From assembly GCA_035316005.1 (NCBI GenBank), contig DATFXK010000232.1, forward strand, positions 1-19,087: DNA of 19,087 nt, given 5' to 3'. Positions within the stretch are counted from its first letter, which is position 1. Every line of letters begins with the position of its first letter. The translations under genes were made by a program, and so were the position numbers. The DNA is from JALZAA01 sp035316005. GTDB taxonomy: Bacteria > Actinomycetota > Acidimicrobiia > IMCC26256 > JACDBD01. Positions 15,304 through 19,087 of the stretch are shown piece after piece. The notes under the pieces are model-generated. The model was given only the letters and a program-made list of their open reading frames with translations, ran no database searches and was not told the origin of the DNA.

Positions 15304-15352
15304 GCATCGCGTACCCCTCAGCAGCGCGCGCGTGCGTACCGTCGAAGGGACA

Positions 15353-15413
15353 GACCCGAGGGGTCGCCGACGACGCCTCTGTCAAGCGAAGGAGGAGGCG
15401 ATCCCCTCGGGTC
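15353..15413. terminator. Large hairpin between convergent HEAT and mreB genes
   Basis: GACCCGAGGGG plus TCGCC (15353-15368) pairs with GGCGA, one unpaired T, then CCCCTCGGGTC (15397-15413). This makes 16 base pairs with one bulge and a 28-base loop. It ends 11 bases from the mreB stop codon and sits between convergent genes, so it is a likely bidirectional terminator. It has no U-tract on either strand. Confidence 0.6.
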
Positions 15414-15424
15414 GCCCATCCCGC

Positions 15425-16432
15425 TCACGAACGCGGTCGGTCCAGGAACATCTCGCGGAGACCATCCACGTTCTCCAGGCAGCGGCCGGCGCCGTGCACG
15501 ACGCACTCGAGCGGAGCGTCGACGAGCTGGACAGGCAAGGCAGTCTCCTTCGAGATGCGCCGGTCCATACCCCGGAGGAGGCCGCCCCCACCGACGAGGT
15601 GCATGCCCCGGTGGATGAGGTCCTGCGCGAGCTCGGGCGAGGTCCGGCCAAGAGCGCGCACGATGATCTCGAGGATGGCGCGCACGGGCTCGTCGAGCGC
15701 CTCGCGCACCTCCTCCGGGTCGAGCACGATGACCTTGGCAGCTCCGGTCGACAGGTCCCGGCCGCGGACCTCGGCCTTGTACTGGTCGGGGTTCGCCAGG
15801 GCCGAGCCGATCGCGAGCTTGATCTCCTCCGCGGTGCGCTCGCCGATCGCCACGCCGTGCTTGTCGCGCACGTAGGCCTGGATGGCGGCGTCCATGTCGA
15901 AGCCACCGACTCGGACCGCTTCGAGAGCGACGACACCGCCGAGAGAGATGACCGCGACCTCGGAGGTTCCTCCGCCGACGTCGACGACCATGTTGCCGAG
16001 CGGCTCGTGGATCGGGAGGGACGCGCCGATGGCGGCCGCCACCGGCTGCTCGATCAGGAAGGTCTGCGCGGAGCCGGCGCGGCGCGCCGCCTCGAGCACG
16101 GCCCGTTGCTCGACGTGCGTGATCGCTGACGGCACGCAGATGATCACGCGCGTCCGACTGAAGCGGGACACCCCCGCGCGCCTGAACAACACGCGGATGA
16201 GGCGCTCCGTGATCTCGTAGTCCGTGATCGCACCGCCTCGCAAGGGTCGCGCCGCCACGATGTAACCGGGCGTCCGCCCGATCATCTGCCACGCCTCGTC
16301 CCCGACCGCGAGCACCTCGTTGGTCCGGCTGTTGACGGCGATGACCGTCGGCTCGTTGAGGATGACACCCTCGCCACGCGAGTACACGAGTGTGTTCGCG
16401 GTGCCGAGGTCGATCGCAAGATCGCGCGCCAG
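15425..16432 (-). CDS. mreB: MreB-type rod-shape actin homologue, apparent CTG start
   Basis: A 335-residue bacterial actin of the MreB family, which organises elongation peptidoglycan synthesis under the membrane. The ATP-site motifs are phosphate-1 DLGTAN (8-13), IEQPVAAAIG (127-136), phosphate-2 DVGGGTSEVAV (151-161) and adenosine LVGGGGLLRGM (about 281-291). The first ATG or GTG codon in frame lies inside the protein (GTG at 16387, after DLGTANTL), so starting there would delete the phosphate-1 loop. The only plausible start that keeps the family N-terminus (xARDLAIDLGTAN) is the CTG at 16430-16432. It follows an in-frame TGA by two codons and is preceded by GGGGTGATC (16437-16445). It is downstream of moaE by six bases. 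Confidence 0.9.
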   Translation of the reverse strand: MARDLAIDLGTANTLVYSRGEGVILNEPTVIAVNSRTNEVLAVGDEAWQMIGRTPGYIVAARPLRGGAITDYEITERLIRVLFRRAGVSRFSRTRVIICVPSAITHVEQRAVLEAARRAGSAQTFLIEQPVAAAIGASLPIHEPLGNMVVDVGGGTSEVAVISLGGVVALEAVRVGGFDMDAAIQAYVRDKHGVAIGERTAEEIKLAIGSALANPDQYKAEVRGRDLSTGAAKVIVLDPEEVREALDEPVRAILEIIVRALGRTSPELAQDLIHRGMHLVGGGGLLRGMDRRISKETALPVQLVDAPLECVVHGAGRCLENVDGLREMFLDRPRS

Positions 16433-16436
16433 CGCC

Positions 16437-16445
16437 GATCACCCC
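16437..16445 (-). promoter_or_regulatory. mreB ribosome binding site overlapping the moaE stop
   Basis: Reading the minus strand, GGGGTGATC matches the 16S 3' end over GGTGATC. The GGGG core is nine bases from the CTG proposed as the mreB start. The TGA inside this motif is the moaE stop codon, so translation of the two genes is probably coupled. The same nine bases precede the partial gene at 1-98. Confidence 0.55.
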
Positions 16446-16918
16446 GTCCGAGTGGATGGGCGGACGGGACGGGCGGGATGCGCGGTCGCCGCCCACTCCG
16501 AGCCACCCTCCCAGTGCTCCCGCTTCCAGATCGGCACCGTCTCCTTCAGGGTGTCGATCCCGAACCGCGCCGCCTCGAACGCCTCAGCACGATGCGGGGC
16601 CGAGACCACCACGACCACGGACGGCTCCGACAGGGCCAGGTCGCCGACCCGGTGCAGCAGGGCGACGCGCTCCACGTCCGGCCATCGTCGCCGCAGCTCG
16701 GCGGCGATCTCGGCGAGCCGGCGTGTTGCTTCCTCCTCGTACGCCTCGTAGGACAGACCTCGTACGCCGGGCCGTCCGTCGGAGTGCTCTCGGACGACGC
16801 CTACGAAGCACACGACCCCGCCGCTCCCGGGTGTGATGACCCAAGAGCTGGCGGATTCGACAGGAAGCGGGAGCGACGTGAGACCGACCCAGTCGCGCCC
16901 GTCGGGTGGCGCGAGCAC
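16439..16918 (-). CDS. moaE: MoaE, molybdopterin synthase catalytic subunit
   Basis: A 159-residue MoaE, the large subunit that transfers sulfur from MoaD thiocarboxylate to precursor Z (cPMP), forming molybdopterin. Typical segments are GGVVCFVGVVREHSDG (33-48), LSYEAYEEEA (55-64), LLHRVGDLALSEPSVVVVVS (88-107) and IDTLKETVPIWKREHWEGG (121-139). Lys125 and Lys132 are seven residues apart, like the two active-site lysines of E. coli MoaE. An extra 20-residue Ala/Pro/Arg tail follows. I chose the GTG at 16918; the recognisable fold begins about residue 24 and no strong ribosome site is visible, so the start could be off by some codons. No moaD or other moa gene is in the window; the downstream partner is mreB. 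Confidence 0.9.
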   Translation of the reverse strand: MLAPPDGRDWVGLTSLPLPVESASSWVITPGSGGVVCFVGVVREHSDGRPGVRGLSYEAYEEEATRRLAEIAAELRRRWPDVERVALLHRVGDLALSEPSVVVVVSAPHRAEAFEAARFGIDTLKETVPIWKREHWEGGSEWAATAHPARPVRPSTRTG

Positions 16919-16938
16919 GCCGTCATCGTAGTGAGCCC

Positions 16939-16963
16939 CGTCGTAGCCGGCGCGCTTACGACG
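16939..16963. repeat. Inverted repeat between divergent moaE and htrA-like genes
   Basis: CGTCGTA (16939-16945) and TACGACG (16957-16963) are perfect 7-bp arms with an 11-base spacer, in the 93-base gap between the two divergent genes. The centre-to-centre distance is about 18 bases, suitable for a dimeric regulator contacting two turns of helix. No regulator gene adjoins. Confidence 0.4.
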
Positions 16964-16997
16964 CGGAAGGCGCGGAGGATTCCCACACACCCGGCCG

Positions 16998-17003
16998 TAC
17001 ACT
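16998..17003 (+). promoter_or_regulatory. Possible -10 element for a leaderless htrA-like transcript
   Basis: TACACT lies eight bases before the ATG at 17012. There is no Shine-Dalgarno before that ATG, so transcription may begin at or within a few bases of the start codon, as is common in actinobacteria. No good -35 box is seen. Confidence 0.25.
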
Positions 17004-17011
17004 TCGTCGGC

Positions 17012-18169
17012 ATGCCGGGCAGCGATCCGGACGACGAGAGCAGCGGCGGCCCGCCGCCGGACCCGTCGGATCGGATCTGGGTCCACCCCAGTGAATTGAC
17101 GTCGTTCGTCGCGAGGAGCCGACCTCGGTCGTCTCGTCGCGGCCGTTGGTTCGCGCTCGCGACCGGCCTGGCCGTGGTGGGGGCCGTGGCCGGCATCGCC
17201 GCGCTCATGACCGTGAACGACTCGAGCCGGTCGGCACCGGCGCGCACCGGGGTGGTACAGCGAATCGTCGCCACCTTGGCACCGAGCGTGGTAGCGGTGC
17301 GGGCAGCACGCGGCGACCAGACGAGCCAGGCGTCGGGCGTGTGCGTCCAGGCCGGGCAGATCGTCACGAGCGCGCACGCACTGGACGGCACGAGCGCGGT
17401 GGCGGTGGTGACGTCGGACGGCCGCACACTCCCCGCGGACGTGGTCGCGACGGATCCGGTCTCGGACCTCGCCGTTCTCAGCGTCGACGGGACGATCACG
17501 CAACCGGCCCAGCTCGGAGCGTCGGCCGGGCTTCAGGTCGGTCAACGGGTGGTCGGCGTCGCGGCCGGCTCCGGGCGGCACCCGTGGGTCGACGTCGGTG
17601 AGATCGGTTCGTTCAACCGTGCCTTCGTCTGGGGCGACGGCGTGTCAGTGCCGGGGCTCATCCAGACCAACATGACCGCGGGTACGCAGCATTCGGGCGG
17701 GGCGCTCGTCGACGACCGAGGCGCCGTCGTCGGCATCCTCCTCGTGCCGCCGGACTCGTCCACGGCCGGACTGGCGCTGCCAATCGATCAGGCACGCGAC
17801 GTCGCCGCCCAGCTGACGGCGCGCGGCGCCGTCGAGCACGGCTGGCTCGGCGTGTGGGCCACCGACGACACCGACCGTGCCGGAGGCGGCGCTCGCGTCC
17901 AAGGGGTCGTGCCCGGAAGCCCGGCCGCCCAGGCCGGCATGGAGCAGGGCGACGTGATCGTGGAGGTCGGCAAGGGGGGAACGCCGACTGCGGTGGCAAG
18001 CGTCTCCCAGCTGATGAGCGAAGTCGGGAAGCGCAGGCCAGGTGACCGGGTGAGCGTCACGCTGTACCGCGACCGCGGGAGGCGGCGTGTCGGCGTCGAG
18101 CTCGGCGATCAACGTGATGCGACTGCGACAGCGGGGTCCGTTCCCGCCGGTCCGGGGAACGGGCAGTAA
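17012..18169 (+). CDS. Membrane-anchored HtrA/DegP-like S1C protein with PDZ domain
   Basis: A 385-residue protein. The acidic, proline-rich cytoplasmic N-terminus contains DRIWVHPSEL (20-29), a motif seen ahead of the membrane span in many actinobacterial proteins. One membrane segment is at about 45-67. The trypsin-like domain follows with His122 (IVTSAHAL), Asp152 (SDLAVL) and Ser228 (HSGGALVD). A PDZ domain is at about 277-355 (VVPGSPAAQAGMEQGDVI). The triad residues are present, but the usual GNSGG loop reads QHSGG and the conserved DAPINPGN before Ser is NMTAGTQH, so the oxyanion hole and substrate pocket are altered and activity is uncertain. The start is the only ATG consistent with the family N-terminus. 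Divergent from moaE. Confidence 0.88.
   Translation: MPGSDPDDESSGGPPPDPSDRIWVHPSELTSFVARSRPRSSRRGRWFALATGLAVVGAVAGIAALMTVNDSSRSAPARTGVVQRIVATLAPSVVAVRAARGDQTSQASGVCVQAGQIVTSAHALDGTSAVAVVTSDGRTLPADVVATDPVSDLAVLSVDGTITQPAQLGASAGLQVGQRVVGVAAGSGRHPWVDVGEIGSFNRAFVWGDGVSVPGLIQTNMTAGTQHSGGALVDDRGAVVGILLVPPDSSTAGLALPIDQARDVAAQLTARGAVEHGWLGVWATDDTDRAGGGARVQGVVPGSPAAQAGMEQGDVIVEVGKGGTPTAVASVSQLMSEVGKRRPGDRVSVTLYRDRGRRRVGVELGDQRDATATAGSVPAGPGNGQ
18138..18162 (+). terminator. Hairpin at the 3' end of the htrA-like gene
   Basis: CCGTTCCC (18138-18145) pairs perfectly with GGGAACGG (18155-18162) around a nine-base loop, ending five bases before the stop codon. It could reduce readthrough into the next gene 37 bases downstream. 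It overlaps coding sequence and lacks a U-tract, so it may simply reflect Gly/Pro codon choice. Confidence 0.35.
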
Positions 18170-18206
18170 CTTGGCTGGTACGAACGATGCCGACACGATG
18201 GGGAAC

Positions 18207-19087
18207 ATGAGCGCGAGCGAGCAACCACTCCTCGAGGTTCCGCGTGCGGGCGAGCTGCACGTCGACCAGCTCGAGGGCGCCGATCGGGAGCTGCTCAACG
18301 CGGTCCAGTGGGATTTTCCGCTCGAGCCGCGCCCGTACGCCGTGCTCGCAGAGCGGTTGGGCGCCGACGAGGCCGACGTCCGAGCTCGAGTCGCCCGGGT
18401 GAAGCACCTCGGCGTGCTACGACAGCTCTCGGCGATCTTCGACACGCGCGCATTGGGATACGGCTCGTCGCTCGTGGCCGCCAAGATCGACCCGGACCGC
18501 GTCGACGAGGCGGCTGCCGTCATCAGCGCGCACCCGGGCGTGAGCCACAACTACAAGCGCAACCATGCCTACAACCTCTGGTACACGATCGCTGTGCCGC
18601 CGGGTGATTCCCTCGACGACCACATCGAGGTGCTGCACCGGGCGTCGGGCGCGCTCGCCACCCGGAAGCTCCCGACGCTGAAGCTCTACAAGATCGGCGT
18701 GAAGCTCGACATGACGGGCAACACCGCCGCCGACGCGAAGGCCGACGTGCTCGAGCACGAGCGCCCCGAGCGGCGCGAGCACATGGACGCGCCGGACCTC
18801 ACCGACCTGGAGGTCGCGGCGATCCGGGTCGTCCAGGACGACCTGCCGCTCGAGGAGCACGCCTTCGCGGCGTACGGCGAGCTGATCGGGTGCGACGAGT
18901 CGACCGTGCTCGACCTGCTCCGCTCGTTCAAGGAGCGGAAGCTCATGCGGCGCTTCGCCGCGGTGATGAACCACCGGACGGCCGGGTTCAAGGCGAACGC
19001 GATGGGCGTGTGGGCGGTGCCCGAGGACCGGCTCGAGGAGATCGGCCCGCAGATGGCCGGCTTCGCGCTCGTGAGCCACTGCTACCG
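18207..19087 (+). CDS. Fused AhbA-AhbB/NirDL-like siroheme decarboxylase, C-terminus cut off
   Basis: 293 complete codons are visible before the window ends. Two similar halves are present, each a winged-helix (AsnC/Lrp-like) segment followed by an alpha/beta domain: about 22-175 and from 196 on. The first half carries VSHNYKRNHAYNLWYTIAVP (112-131); the second RRFAAVMNHRTAGFKANAMG (248-267) and, at the edge, VSHCY. These are signatures of siroheme decarboxylase subunits (AhbA/AhbB, or NirD/L/G/H), which remove acetate carboxylates from siroheme to give didecarboxysiroheme for the alternative haem or haem d1 pathways. Automated annotation often mislabels such proteins as AsnC regulators. The start may be 18207 (GGGG upstream) or 18198, three codons earlier in frame. 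Confidence 0.8.
   Translation, partial: MSASEQPLLEVPRAGELHVDQLEGADRELLNAVQWDFPLEPRPYAVLAERLGADEADVRARVARVKHLGVLRQLSAIFDTRALGYGSSLVAAKIDPDRVDEAAAVISAHPGVSHNYKRNHAYNLWYTIAVPPGDSLDDHIEVLHRASGALATRKLPTLKLYKIGVKLDMTGNTAADAKADVLEHERPERREHMDAPDLTDLEVAAIRVVQDDLPLEEHAFAAYGELIGCDESTVLDLLRSFKERKLMRRFAAVMNHRTAGFKANAMGVWAVPEDRLEEIGPQMAGFALVSHCY

Noticed and set aside
18207..19087. AsnC/Lrp transcription regulator
   Set aside because: The winged-helix parts give that impression, but both halves carry HNYKRNHAYNLWYT- and RRFAAVMNHR-type signatures of siroheme decarboxylases.

Overview
The window is about 19 kb of very GC-rich bacterial chromosome with dense, mostly operon-packed genes. The gene content points to Actinomycetota, with Acidimicrobiia as my best guess: a SufB-SufD-Rieske-SufC cluster, a UPF0182 membrane protein beside a PDZ/Lon-like protease, a DivIVA protein, a class III cyclase/STAND ATPase of a common actinobacterial type, and an HtrA-like protein with the juxtamembrane RIWVHPSEL motif. 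The taxonomic call is inference from gene families; no rRNA is present. I saw no tRNA, CRISPR array, insertion sequence or clear horizontal island.

Layout. (1) 1-98 holds the 5' end of a minus-strand gene for a protein with a signal peptide or membrane anchor, and 99-520 is a divergent regulatory region with several inverted repeats. (2) 521-3850 (+) encodes a 1109-residue adenylate/guanylate cyclase-STAND ATPase regulator, followed by a good terminator hairpin and a small ORF with a strong Shine-Dalgarno (3969-4139). (3) 4144-8282 (-) is a tight operon, sufB-sufD-Rieske ferredoxin-sufC-ASCH protein, transcribed from a recognisable promoter embedded in an inverted-repeat array at 8325-8382. 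(4) 8446-14540 (-) is a cell-envelope cluster: PDZ/Lon-like protease, then a DivIVA protein with an unexpected C-terminal phage-MuF-like region, then UPF0182. (5) 14614-15258 (+) is a HEAT-repeat protein, convergent with (6) moaE-mreB (15425-16918, -). A large hairpin lies between the convergent genes. (7) 17012-18169 (+) is a membrane-anchored HtrA/PDZ protein with a diverged active-site loop. (8) 18207 to the window end (+) is a fused two-domain siroheme decarboxylase-like (AhbA-AhbB/NirDL) protein, cut by the window edge.

How they work together. The Suf genes form an Fe-S scaffold and ATPase, but no cysteine desulfurase or SufU is in the cluster, so sulfur must come from elsewhere. The protease, DivIVA, UPF0182 and MreB genes form an envelope/shape neighbourhood. 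MoaE (molybdopterin synthase large subunit) and the AhbAB-like protein are both cofactor-synthesis functions often linked to redox or anaerobic metabolism, though their proximity alone proves nothing.

The most unusual items are the DivIVA-MuF-like fusion, mreB apparently starting at CTG with its Shine-Dalgarno overlapping the moaE stop codon, the altered HtrA serine loop, and the three-armed repeat at the suf promoter.
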